The notes: a model not told the origin generated them from the letters alone. A stretch of DNA of 15,749 nt from Clostridiales bacterium (GCA_019422005.1 JAHZEF010000044.1:1-15749); one strand, 5' to 3'. Positions 1 through 7,473 are shown, counted from the stretch's first letter. Program-made: numbers and translations.

Positions 1-495
1 GAGCAGCATCCCTGTTGGCACACGATTTTGCTTGCAAAGTCTAGCGTGTTATACCTTTGCTTCCGGCTGGCACTGGAAAGGGGCTGGCTGCGGCATCTGT
101 GTCATAACCAGATTGCAGTTGAGAGCTACTTTTCAGTGTCAGTAGGTCAGGCGGATTTTGTACCGTCATGAACGAAATTAGGATATGTTCACAGGGCAAA
201 ACTCGCTTGACAGGAAAAGGAAGCAGAGGTATATATACGGCAATGCAGCGCTTCCGGACTGACAAATCAGATCTGGTGTGAACAGCACGATATCTCTTTG
301 AAAAGTTATTATTACTGGCCTTCCAATGGGTTCTCCAGCATCGTTCCATGCCCCGGGAGGCCGAAAGGGGCGGAAGGCAGCGCGGGAATCTATACACCAT
401 TTAATTTGGCGTTTGCTTTTCAGCGCGTATGCCGCAGGGGGCGGCCTGCGTGTGAGAGGGCCTGCAGCCTTTGCGTTCGCGCTTTGCACGCCGCA
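1..495. other. Gene-poor left edge, AT-richer than the rest
   Basis: No gene can be assigned here. Bases 1-171 are open on the plus strand from the window edge to a TGA at 169-171 (56 codons), so the tail of a gene starting outside the window is possible, but I do not recognise the peptide. The opposite strand is also open (41-400), which lowers confidence in either. The first ~300 bases are visibly richer in A+T than the genes to the right and could be foreign DNA, such as the end of a mobile element; no inverted-repeat end or transposase motif is visible. A strong rightward promoter lies at 207-235. At 254-276 there is a 9-bp stem with one bulged A and a CAAA loop. The stretch 300-495 is the region downstream of rnfD. 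A 6-bp stem (CGCAGG/CCTGCG) near 434-451 lacks a U tract and is not a convincing terminator. Confidence 0.3.
207..235 (+). promoter_or_regulatory. Near-consensus sigma-A promoter facing right, with no gene
   Basis: TTGACA (207-212), a 17-base spacer and TATATA (230-235) match the housekeeping promoter consensus at 11 of 12 positions. Transcription would begin near 242. The only small frame just after it is a 12-codon ATG frame (243-281) without a ribosome binding site. The transcript would run through the 254-276 hairpin and then antisense to the end of rnfD. It could make a small RNA or be a relic of a mobile element. Confidence 0.5.
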
Positions 496-1326
496 TCAGC
501 GGCTCCAGCGGCGGAGCAGCAGCTCCGCCAGGCGGCCCAGCAGATTGACGGCCAGAATCCCGCAGCAGGTTCCGGCAATGCCGAAGCCGTAATAGGCGGC
601 CAGGGTACAGAGTACGCCTGTGCCCAGGCCGTAAAGGATCTGCAGGATGCCGTTCATGGGGGAGGTTACCGGATCGGCGGCGAGGAACGCCGCCGCCAGC
701 AGGCTCCCGCCCCAGGCGGCCACCGCCAGGGGATCGCAGCCGGGAATGCAGAGGCCGGTCAGGAAGACGGCGGCCAGCGCCGGGCCGGTGATCCGCAGCG
801 GGATCAGCCGGCGGATCATCAGATAAACGGCTCCGGCCAGCAGAAGCAGCGTGGACGTTTCTCCCAGGCTCCCCCCCAGGTAGGCCATCAGGAAATTGCC
901 TTCGGCCATGCGCATGGGGGCGGGGCGGAGGGCCGGGAGCGCCAGCAGGAGCACCCGGGCCAGCGCCGCAGGATTGACCGGATTCCGCCCCAACCCGCCG
1001 CTCAGCCCTTTGACGGCCGCGGCGGCAGCGCCGCCGGCCAGCGCAGCCCACCAGGGACAGCCGGGCGGCAGCAGAAGCCCCAGGAGAAGGCCGGTGACCG
1101 CGGCGGAACCGTCCCGGAGATCGCCGCGGTGCAGCAGGCGGCCGCAGCCCCATTCCGCTGCCAGGCAGCCGGCCAGCGCGGCCAGCAGAACCAGCGCCGC
1201 CTGCCAGCCGAAAAACCACAGGGCGCCGGCCACGGCCGGCAGCAGCGCGATGGATACGTCCAGCATCCGCAGGCCGGTGTGGTCGCAGCAGTGCAGATAC
1301 GGCGCCGTGCGAATGGCCTCATCCAA
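496..1326 (-). CDS. rnfD: RnfD-like membrane subunit, divergent
   Basis: This resembles the membrane subunit D of the Rnf (ferredoxin:NAD+ oxidoreductase) / NqrB family. Seen: an N-terminal RTAPYLH segment followed by LDVSIALLP, the VTGLLLGLLLPP helix, GGLGRNPVNPA (110-120), GGSLGETS (151-158), DPVTSP (218-223), and about eight or nine hydrophobic segments in 276 residues. The family is usually over 300 residues. Between the NPA helix and GGSLGETS only about 14 residues follow PAP. Family members normally have a DAVSGATPL-type segment there, whose Thr carries covalent FMN, and I see no such motif. The YPEG-like motif near the C-terminus is also absent. The start is TTG at 1326: GGAGG lies 9 bases upstream, the N-terminus matches the family, and the TTG overlaps the end of rnfC by 8 bases. 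No rnfG follows. Identification is firm; an intact Rnf function is doubtful. Confidence 0.85.
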   Translation of the reverse strand: MDEAIRTAPYLHCCDHTGLRMLDVSIALLPAVAGALWFFGWQAALVLLAALAGCLAAEWGCGRLLHRGDLRDGSAAVTGLLLGLLLPPGCPWWAALAGGAAAAAVKGLSGGLGRNPVNPAALARVLLLALPALRPAPMRMAEGNFLMAYLGGSLGETSTLLLLAGAVYLMIRRLIPLRITGPALAAVFLTGLCIPGCDPLAVAAWGGSLLAAAFLAADPVTSPMNGILQILYGLGTGVLCTLAAYYGFGIAGTCCGILAVNLLGRLAELLLRRWSR

Positions 1327-2533
1327 CGCCGGCCACCTCCCTTCCGCGCCGTCCCATGGCCTGCAGCAGCGGCAGACCGGCGGGGCAGCTGTATTGGCAT
1401 GCGCCGCAGCGCAGGCATCCGTTCCAATCCCTTCGCGCCCGGCGGCATTGGCTCTGCCAGGGCTGCAGTCCTGCGGGGCACACGGCGGCGCAGCGCCCGC
1501 AGCGGATGCAGGCGGTTTGCCGCGGGGCCGCCTGCCGCGGCAGCAGCGTCAGGCCGGACAGGCCCTTGACCACGGGCACGCTGAGATTGTCCAGGCAGAC
1601 TCCGGTCATCGGCCCGCCGGCCAGAACCAGCCCCCCGTCGTGCCCGGCGGCCCTGAGGACGGCGCTGACCGGCGCGCCGAGCGGCGCCTTCAGCAGGCTG
1701 TGCCCGTCGCCCCAGCTGACGCAGACCAGCTGTTCCACCACCGGAAGGCCTTCGTAGGCGCTGCGGCCCGCGGCGGCGGCCGCGGAGACCGGCAGCACCA
1801 GAACGCCGCCCTCCCGCGCCGTCTGGCCCGGCTGCAGGCCGCCGATCAGTTCCGCCAGACGGCGCGGATGACCCGCCGGATATACGTCCGGCGTGACCGC
1901 CAGGCGCAGCCGCTGCCCGATCCAGCGCTCTGCTGCGCGAATGGCTGCCTTTTGACCGGCGCCCACCGCCAGAACAAGGTTCTGGGGCCGGAGAAGCCGC
2001 TCCAGCACGCGGATCCCGCTGAGCGCGGCCTCCGTGTCGAAGGCCAGAACGGCGTCCTCGGTGCAGAGGCTGGGTTCCGGATCCATGGCGCTGATGATCA
2101 GCATTTGTACGCCGGGGCCGGCGTCGGCGATGGCGGAGGCCAGCGGCATGCCGTCCGGCAGCCGGATTCCCGCTTCAAACAGCGTATTGAGCAGCAGTTC
2201 GTCGCTGAGGTCGTCCAGCAGAGCCCGTGCGCAGACGGCGGAATCCCACTGTTCCGCCCCGTCGTTCTGCAGGACAATGGCCGGATGGCGCCGTCCGTCG
2301 GCACAGGTTCGCGGCGCAATGGCGGCCACGGTGCCGGAAACGCTGGCATGGACCGGGACTGTATCGCCGGAGCCATCCGCGATGCGCTGCCCCAGGAGGA
2401 CGGTTTCCCCCACCCGAACCAGCGCGGTCTCTCCCCATTGCAGCGGGATGGTCACCCGCTGCTGAGGCGGCAGGCGCCCAGGCGCCTCCGCCGTGGCCCG
2501 CGGCAGCCGAATCCCTCGTTCCAAAGGGTGCAT
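1319..2533 (-). CDS. rnfC: RnfC-like iron-sulfur subunit, divergent
   Basis: This is a 404-residue relative of RnfC, the cytoplasmic subunit that in Rnf complexes binds NADH and FMN and passes electrons through [4Fe-4S] clusters. Seen: an N-terminal MHPLERGI segment and a barrel-sandwich region ending HASVSGTV (62-69); GGPMTG (306-311) and PVVKGLSGL; and two complete ferredoxin motifs, C342/C345/C348/C352 and C373/C376/C379/C383. Missing: the glycine-rich GGAGFPT-type loop that normally follows EAGI. Residues 120-138 instead read EAGIRLPDGMPLASAIADA. The NGAECEPYLT-like motif is also changed, to SAMDPEPSLCTED. The protein therefore keeps its clusters but probably not the usual NADH/FMN site. 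GGAGG lies 8 bases before ATG 2533, and a strong promoter lies upstream. It is the first gene of a two-gene operon with rnfD. Confidence 0.88.
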   Translation of the reverse strand: MHPLERGIRLPRATAEAPGRLPPQQRVTIPLQWGETALVRVGETVLLGQRIADGSGDTVPVHASVSGTVAAIAPRTCADGRRHPAIVLQNDGAEQWDSAVCARALLDDLSDELLLNTLFEAGIRLPDGMPLASAIADAGPGVQMLIISAMDPEPSLCTEDAVLAFDTEAALSGIRVLERLLRPQNLVLAVGAGQKAAIRAAERWIGQRLRLAVTPDVYPAGHPRRLAELIGGLQPGQTAREGGVLVLPVSAAAAAGRSAYEGLPVVEQLVCVSWGDGHSLLKAPLGAPVSAVLRAAGHDGGLVLAGGPMTGVCLDNLSVPVVKGLSGLTLLPRQAAPRQTACIRCGRCAAVCPAGLQPWQSQCRRARRDWNGCLRCGACQYSCPAGLPLLQAMGRRGREVAGVG

Positions 2534-2578
2534 AGGGCACCCTCCTCCCTATGTAAAAGTTTGGAATTTGCAGGATTC

Positions 2579-2607
2579 ACTATACAATATCATGGTTTTT
2601 TTGTCTA
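2579..2607 (-). promoter_or_regulatory. Promoter of rnfC-rnfD
   Basis: On the minus strand TAGACA (2607-2602) and TATAGT (2584-2579) are separated by 17 bases, a good sigma-A match, about 45 bases before the rnfC start codon. It suggests the pair is actively transcribed in vegetative cells, which argues against a simple dead remnant. Confidence 0.7.
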
Positions 2608-2744
2608 CCGGGTACATTTTGTCGGGAAATAGACGGGCAAGCAAAACCGCATGGCAATTCCCCGAAGCGGCCCGGAATGCGTCAGAACTTGCGATAATTC
2701 TTTTGGGGAACAGGGGAAACCGGCGGGCATATGGGCGCCGGGGC

Positions 2745-2773
2745 TTTACGGGACGCCTCCTCCGTGGTATGAT
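2745..2773 (+). promoter_or_regulatory. Promoter of prsW
   Basis: TTTACG (2745-2750), 17 bases, then TATGAT (2768-2773) preceded by TGG, an extended -10. It would start transcription near 2780, about 92 bases before prsW. Together with the leftward promoter at 2579-2607 it accounts for the 338-base divergent gap 2534-2871, in which I see no gene. Confidence 0.65.
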
Positions 2774-2871
2774 AACAGACAAAATGCCGCGACCGCTGCG
2801 CATGCGCCGCCTGCTCACCGCGCGTCTGCAGGACGTGCGGCGAACGCCGCAGGGAAGGGGGAGGCAGTCTG

Positions 2872-3615
2872 ATGACAACCTGGATGCTCGGCCGGATCCT
2901 GTGGGCAGCGGCGATTCTGCCGCCCCTGGTGCTGCTGCTGGATATCTACCGGCGGGACCGGGTGGAAAAAGAGCCGCCCAAGCTGCTGGCGGCGCTGTTC
3001 TTCGGCGGCGCCGTCTCAGTGCTGCCGGCTGCCCTGCTGGAGCGGGCCGGATTTGCGCTGGCGGGCCGGATCCTGCCTGCCGCTTCTGTGCCGCATGCGG
3101 CCCTCTGCTGCTTTGCGGCGGTCGGACTGGTGGAGGAGGGCGGGAAATTCCTGGTTCTCCGGCTGGGCTCCTGGCGCAGCCCGGCGTTTAATTACCGGTT
3201 TGACGGCATTGTTTACGCGGTTTTTGTTTCCATGGGCTTTGCGCTGGTGGAAAATCTCCTCTATGTGGCGGGGGACGGCACGCTGGCGACGGCGCTGCTG
3301 CGCAGCGTGACGGCCATCCCGGGCCACGCCTCCTTTGCCGTGTTTATGGGATTTTACTACGGGACGGCAAAGCTTTACGCCGACGCCGCCGGACGCTGCC
3401 GGGAGCCGCGCCGCGCGGCGGAATGTCTGGCTTTGGCCCGGCGGAACCGCCTGCGGGCCTTTTGGATCCCGGTGCTGCTCCATGGCTTCTATGATTTCTG
3501 CCTGGATGCGCGTCTGCCCTGGATGGGGGCGGTGTTTTTCCTGTTTGTCCTGCTGCTGGATGCCGCCGCCATTTGCCAGGTGCGGACTGCCGGCCGGCAT
3601 GATTTGCCCGTATGA
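2872..3615 (+). CDS. prsW: PrsW-family intramembrane metalloprotease
   Basis: PrsW proteases cut membrane proteins; in Bacillus subtilis PrsW makes the first cut in the anti-sigma factor RsiW. Seen in these 247 residues: a first membrane helix followed by DRVEKEPPK (29-37), the EE-GGK glutamate motif (E88, E89, K92), FDGIVYAVFVSMGFALVEN (110-128), a histidine at 152 in GHASFAVFMG, and HGFYDF (204-209). These are the conserved acidic and His elements of the family, spread over about seven hydrophobic segments, so an integral membrane enzyme is expected. The start ATG 2872 is preceded by GGGGGAGG at 7 bases. No sigma factor or anti-sigma gene lies nearby, so the substrate cannot be read from context. 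A small inverted repeat (3640-3660) follows, without a U tract. Confidence 0.9.
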   Translation: MTTWMLGRILWAAAILPPLVLLLDIYRRDRVEKEPPKLLAALFFGGAVSVLPAALLERAGFALAGRILPAASVPHAALCCFAAVGLVEEGGKFLVLRLGSWRSPAFNYRFDGIVYAVFVSMGFALVENLLYVAGDGTLATALLRSVTAIPGHASFAVFMGFYYGTAKLYADAAGRCREPRRAAECLALARRNRLRAFWIPVLLHGFYDFCLDARLPWMGAVFFLFVLLLDAAAICQVRTAGRHDLPV

Positions 3616-3639
3616 GCCGCGCGCAGGGCGGAAAAAAGA

Positions 3640-3660
3640 TTGGAAATGTTGATTTTCCAA
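3640..3660. repeat. Perfect inverted repeat beside the BFD-like gene promoter
   Basis: TTGGAAA, a 7-base spacer, then TTTCCAA, ending one base before the -35 hexamer of the next promoter. It could be an operator or a weak hairpin after prsW. It lacks a following T run, so a classical terminator is unlikely. No known regulator consensus was recognised. Confidence 0.45.
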
Positions 3661-3690
3661 TGGACACCGGGAGGCTTGCGGTGGTATGAT
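3661..3690 (+). promoter_or_regulatory. Promoter of the BFD-like gene
   Basis: TGGACA (3661-3666), 18 bases, then TATGAT (3685-3690) with an extended -10 TGG just before it. Transcription would start near 3697, giving a short leader of about 26 bases. Confidence 0.6.
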
Positions 3691-3722
3691 GGAGCAAATG
3701 ATCTATGACAGGAGGAATTCCC

Positions 3723-3920
3723 ATGCAGGCCAATGAAATGATTTGCAACTGCAAGCAGGTGTCCTATGCCGACGTGGAGCATGCGCTGCACCAGATGCAG
3801 CGGTTTGACGATGTGCTGCAGGCCTTTGCCGAGGTCCAGAAGATCACCCATTGCTCCACCGGTTGCGGCGGCTGCCACGATAAAATTCTGGACGCAATTT
3901 CTGAAATTATGATGGCCTGA
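3723..3920 (+). CDS. Small BFD-like [2Fe-2S]-binding protein
   Basis: A 65-residue protein resembling bacterioferritin-associated ferredoxin (BFD) and BFD-like domains, which bind a [2Fe-2S] cluster through a CxC and a later CxxC. Seen: C8-N-C10 near the N-terminus, a helical middle, and C48-G-G-C51 followed by HDKI. C44 is an extra cysteine. Known BFD helps release iron from bacterioferritin; other BFD-like domains are parts of oxidoreductases or copper/nitrogen enzymes. A specific role here is not shown, as no ferritin or partner enzyme lies beside it. ATG 3723 is chosen because AGGAGG lies 8 bases upstream; an in-frame ATG at 3705 sits upstream of that site. The gene is monocistronic between its own promoter and a strong terminator. 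Confidence 0.82.
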   Translation: MQANEMICNCKQVSYADVEHALHQMQRFDDVLQAFAEVQKITHCSTGCGGCHDKILDAISEIMMA

Positions 3921-3952
3921 CGGCGCGGCGGGAAGCGGCTCCGGAGGCTCCG

Positions 3953-3999
3953 AAAACAAAACAGACGGAGGGCGGAAACGCCTCCGTCTGTTTTGTTTT
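3953..3999. terminator. Bidirectional intrinsic terminator
   Basis: A very long hairpin with a GAAA tetraloop. The core pairs ACAGACGGAGG and GCG with CGC and CCTCCGTCTGT, with one bulged G. It is flanked by AAAACAAA on the left and TTTGTTTT on the right, which supply a T-rich tail on either strand. It sits between the convergent BFD-like gene and the hydantoinase gene and can end both transcripts. Confidence 0.9.
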
Positions 4000-4058
4000 G
4001 CCGGGAACGCCGCCGTGCGGGTTCCCGGCTGCCGGGGAAAGGGGCGCGGCGCGTTGTG

Positions 4059-6053
4059 TCAGAGATGGAAGCAGCCTGTTGCGCGGGCAACTGCGCCGGC
4101 CCCCAGGAACACCTCGCTGCCGCGGCCGGTGAACAGGTCGCGCCGGATTTCGCTGTCTACAGAGACCGGCTCCTGCGCGCCGCGCCGCAGCGCCTCGGCC
4201 CGGGCCGCCGCCTCCGCCTCCGTCCGGGCGAACGCTTCCGCATCCTCCTGCTCGGAGAAGCGCCGGTTTCCGCCCGGCGCGTAGACGATGTACCCGCCCA
4301 GCGCCGTGTCCGGCCGGATTTCAACCGTCTCTTCCGCCGTGATGTCGCCCACGATGGCGCCCAGGGCATTGGCAACCTCGGCGTGCTCGGGGATCACCGC
4401 CCGGGTGCCCAGCATGGCGGCCACGTCGGGCAGGAAGATGTGGATGGGAGCGCCGATGCCCAGCAGTGCGAAGCGGGTGCTGAAGTTCAGGCGTACAGCC
4501 TGCTCCGGCGCGCCGGCGGCCTGTGCGAAGCCTGCTTCGATCAGCCGCGCCGCGTCCTCACTGACGCCATGCCTGCGGCAGTGCGGATCCTGCCGCTCCA
4601 GCAGCAGCTCCACAATGCCGCGGTAGATCCGGCGCTTGATTTCCCGGTATATCTGGTCGGCCAGCGCCTCGGTGGAAAGATCCAGATTGTGGGCCACATA
4701 CCGGGCGCCCCACAGGGAAGCCTTCGCCTCATATGCGGTAAAATCGCCGCGCAGATGCATGATATCGGTGGGCGTCAGGCCGCACAGCTGGACGACGCCA
4801 TCCTGAAGCAGCTGCCTGAGATTCAGCGTATAGACGTCTTCGCCTGCCGCCTCCGCCGCGTCCCGGAGGCACAGGGGGCCGTCCCGGAGCGCCTGGCAGA
4901 GCCGCCGCTCGCCCTCGGAATAGCGGCTGCTGCCGCCGATTTCCCGCATCAGCAGAACGTGTTCGTGCAGAAAGCGGGTGTGCCGGACGCCGGACTCTGC
5001 CAGCGCCTGCAGATTCCGCAGGATGGAGGGGTACCGCTGCGCGGCCACACACAGCGGGATGACCCGGTACGCCTCCAGACGGACGGCGCCGTCGTGGTAA
5101 TGGATGGCGCTGTCGCCGCCCAGACCGAAGGTTTTGACGTAGAGGCCGTCCACATACGTCTTCCAGCGGCCGATCCGGACACCGTCCAGCTCCGTCACCG
5201 GCGCGCCGTGCTCCAGCAGCGCCAGATCTGTGGTTGTACCGCCCATGTCCACCACCACGCAGTCGGTCTCGCCGGAGAGGGCGCAGCCTCCCAGCACGCT
5301 GGCGGCGGGGCCGCAGAGCAGCGTTTCCACCGGCCGCGCCGCTGCAAAGGCCCCGGACATCAGCGTACCGTCGCTCCGCACCACCGCCACGGACGCCCGG
5401 ATGCCGCGCTGTTCCATGGCCGTCCGGATTGCAGCCATAAATTCGTCGATGACCCGAAGCAGGCCGGCGTTGAGCAGCGTGCTGGAGGCCCGCTGCAGGC
5501 AGTTGAGCGCGGAAAACAGCTCGTGGCCGCAGACCACCGGGACGGCATATTGCGCCTGGAAGATCTCCCGCGCCTGTTTCTCCACCACAGCGCCGTTTTT
5601 CATAGCGTTCTGTTCCACAATGCCGACGCCGTCCAGATCCGCAAACCCCCTGGAAATCTGCCGGCGGAACAGCTCCCAGTCCACCTCCTGCTCCACGGCG
5701 CCGGTGAAGCTGGTGTGGCTTTCCTGAACCAGGATTTCCTCCGCCGGCGGCAGGCCGTATTCCCGGCCGTACCGCGTCAGGATCCGCGGGTCGCCGCCCA
5801 GAAAGATCAGCCGTGTGCGCCCCAGGCGGTCTTCCACGCAGGCGTTGGTTGCCAGCGTGGTGGACAGGGAGACCAGCTCCGCCTGCTGCAGGGCGTGCGC
5901 CGGCAGTGCGTCCAGCGCCTGCAGGATCCCCTCGGACAGATTCTCCCGGGTGGTCAGCGCCTTGGCCGTGCCCAGGATGCGCCGGGCCTCCAGATCGTAG
6001 GCCACCGCGTCGGTATAGGTGCCTCCGGTGTCAATCCCGATCCCAATTTTCAT
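4059..6053 (-). CDS. Hydantoinase/oxoprolinase family protein (HyuA-type)
   Basis: This 664-residue protein belongs to the HyuA / 5-oxoprolinase-A family. Members are ATP-dependent amidohydrolases of the actin-like ATPase fold that activate cyclic amides such as hydantoins or 5-oxoproline, or carboxylation substrates. Seen: phosphate-1 loop GIDTGGTYTDAV (6-17), the STTLATNA motif (64-71), GHEL (176-179), GPAASVLGG (248-256), phosphate-2 loop VVVDMGGTTTDLALL (266-280), and GLGGDS (310-315). Length is normal for the stand-alone form. HyuA usually works with a HyuB partner; none is adjacent on either side, so the exact substrate is unknown. ATG 6053 starts directly with the phosphate loop, as expected, and GGAAG lies upstream. 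Transcription probably ends at the shared terminator 3953-3999. Confidence 0.88.
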   Translation of the reverse strand: MKIGIGIDTGGTYTDAVAYDLEARRILGTAKALTTRENLSEGILQALDALPAHALQQAELVSLSTTLATNACVEDRLGRTRLIFLGGDPRILTRYGREYGLPPAEEILVQESHTSFTGAVEQEVDWELFRRQISRGFADLDGVGIVEQNAMKNGAVVEKQAREIFQAQYAVPVVCGHELFSALNCLQRASSTLLNAGLLRVIDEFMAAIRTAMEQRGIRASVAVVRSDGTLMSGAFAAARPVETLLCGPAASVLGGCALSGETDCVVVDMGGTTTDLALLEHGAPVTELDGVRIGRWKTYVDGLYVKTFGLGGDSAIHYHDGAVRLEAYRVIPLCVAAQRYPSILRNLQALAESGVRHTRFLHEHVLLMREIGGSSRYSEGERRLCQALRDGPLCLRDAAEAAGEDVYTLNLRQLLQDGVVQLCGLTPTDIMHLRGDFTAYEAKASLWGARYVAHNLDLSTEALADQIYREIKRRIYRGIVELLLERQDPHCRRHGVSEDAARLIEAGFAQAAGAPEQAVRLNFSTRFALLGIGAPIHIFLPDVAAMLGTRAVIPEHAEVANALGAIVGDITAEETVEIRPDTALGGYIVYAPGGNRRFSEQEDAEAFARTEAEAAARAEALRRGAQEPVSVDSEIRRDLFTGRGSEVFLGAGAVARATGCFHL

Positions 6054-6094
6054 GCAAGATCACTTCCTGTGTTGTTCTCATTCCGGTTTATCCT

Positions 6095-6122
6095 ATCATG
6101 AACGGCCCGGATTGTCTGTCAT
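6095..6122 (-). promoter_or_regulatory. Possible promoter of the hydantoinase gene
   Basis: On the minus strand ATGACA (6122-6117) and CATGAT (6100-6095) are spaced by 16 bases, about 40 bases before ATG 6053. The match is moderate. The rest of the 133-base gap (6054-6186) is AT-rich. It holds a weak CCGC/GCGG hairpin (6159-6173) that might help end the transcript of the GH18 gene but lacks a clean U tract. Confidence 0.35.
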
Positions 6123-6186
6123 TCTGTTTGCATTTTTGGCGATTTATTTATGAATTGTCCGCAAAACCAGCGGAGGCCGGCGCCGC

Positions 6187-7473
6187 TCAGGCGGTTCCGG
6201 AGCGGATTTGGAACAGGGCGTTCAGCAGGGAAAAGTTTACGGGGAAGGCCCGCATGAAGTTCCAGTAGCCGATGCCGCGGAAGCTGTACTCTTCGACCAG
6301 ACGGAATTTGGCCAGGCTGCTGCGCGCGTCCTCGAACCACACCTCATGGACCGCGCCGGCGTCGTCGGTATAGTAAAAATAGGGCGTCTGCGCCGTTTCG
6401 TCAAAGTGGATCTCCGCCCCGACGGCGATGGCCAGTTCCACGGCCCCGGGGTTGGAAAGGCTGGCTGCCCGGCTTTCGCCGGCCGTAAACGGCAGCGTCC
6501 AGTTGTATGCGTAGTTGGGAAAGCCCATCAGGATCTTCTCCGGCGGGATTTCAGTGACTGCATAGTCCAGCACCTGCCGCACCGCCTGGATGGGCGCCAC
6601 CGCCATGGGAGGCCCGTAGGTATAGCCCCATTCGTAGGTCATCAGCAGCACGGCGTCGGAATTTTCCCCGATCAGGCGGTAGTCGTGGCCTTCATACAGG
6701 ATGCCCGGCTGATCCGCGGAAACCTTGGGCGCCAGCGCGGTGACCAGTTCCATGCCCTGCGCATGCAGCATGCCGCGCAGAACGCCTAAAAACTGCGCAT
6801 ACAGCGCGGCCTGCGCCGGATCAATAAATTCAAAGTCCACATCCACGCCCTGATAGCCCCGCGCGGCGGCCTGCCGGGCGGCTAGGGCGGCCAGCGTTTC
6901 CTGCCGGGCGGGGCTGCTCAGCACATAGGCGGCCCGCTCGTTGGAAAACCCGCCGCTTTCCGTCAGAGTGGACAGATGCATCAGCGCCGCGGCGCCGTAT
7001 GCCGCGGCCAGTTCGATCAGGCGCCGGTCCTCCGGTTCCACCAGGCTGCCTTCGGCGGAAACGCCGTAGGTAAACGGCGTCAGGTAAGTGGCATACGGCA
7101 GGATCCCGCGCAGAACCGCTTCGTTTACAAACGGGTATGCATAGCCGTTGACGTCCACGGAGCGGCCGGGGGGATCGGCCCACGCCACTGCGAGCACCTG
7201 GCCCGGATATAAGGCGGCCCGGCCCTCCAGATTGGGATTGTTGCGCAGCAGCTGCAGCGGCGACGTGCCGTACCGGGCTGCGATGGTCCAAAGGGTCTCC
7301 CCCTCCCGGACCGTATGCAGCTGTGCCGGAAACAGAATCAGAAGGCTTTGGCCGACGGCCAGGCGGTACGGTTCCGTCAGGCCGTTTACCCTGGCCACCA
7401 GGCCGGGGGCCACGCCGTATTCCCGTGCAATGGACGCCAGCGTCTGGCCGGCGGTCACTGTATGTAAAACCAT
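6187..7473 (-). CDS. sleL: SleL/YaaH-like spore cortex hydrolase (LysM-LysM-GH18)
   Basis: A 428-residue protein with two LysM peptidoglycan-binding modules (about 2-47 and 51-96) and a glycoside hydrolase 18 domain (about 103-415). This order and length match SleL/YaaH, the N-acetylglucosaminidase that degrades cortex peptidoglycan during spore germination. The GH18 signature DVDFE is at 211-215, with E215 the expected catalytic acid. MTYEWGY (278-284) and GYWNF (402-406) are further family motifs. There is no signal peptide, as is usual for SleL. ATG 7473 is chosen because LysM1 begins immediately after it and AAGGG lies about 8 bases upstream. The frame stays open further upstream, but that stretch overlaps the ung start and has no family similarity. 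No clear sigma-A promoter is visible, compatible with a sporulation sigma factor. The protein points to a spore-forming host. Confidence 0.87.
   Translation of the reverse strand: MVLHTVTAGQTLASIAREYGVAPGLVARVNGLTEPYRLAVGQSLLILFPAQLHTVREGETLWTIAARYGTSPLQLLRNNPNLEGRAALYPGQVLAVAWADPPGRSVDVNGYAYPFVNEAVLRGILPYATYLTPFTYGVSAEGSLVEPEDRRLIELAAAYGAAALMHLSTLTESGGFSNERAAYVLSSPARQETLAALAARQAAARGYQGVDVDFEFIDPAQAALYAQFLGVLRGMLHAQGMELVTALAPKVSADQPGILYEGHDYRLIGENSDAVLLMTYEWGYTYGPPMAVAPIQAVRQVLDYAVTEIPPEKILMGFPNYAYNWTLPFTAGESRAASLSNPGAVELAIAVGAEIHFDETAQTPYFYYTDDAGAVHEVWFEDARSSLAKFRLVEEYSFRGIGYWNFMRAFPVNFSLLNALFQIRSGTA

Noticed and set aside
298..2632. Plus-strand frames of 423 and 578 codons opposite rnfD and rnfC
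   Set aside because: They are composition-driven antisense frames; the minus-strand genes have family motifs, ribosome sites and a promoter.
3993..6101. A 702-codon open frame on the plus strand opposite the hydantoinase gene
   Set aside because: It is antisense to a gene with clear family motifs, has no domain of its own, and is rich in Gln/Arg/Pro/Gly as expected from the reverse of GC-rich codons.
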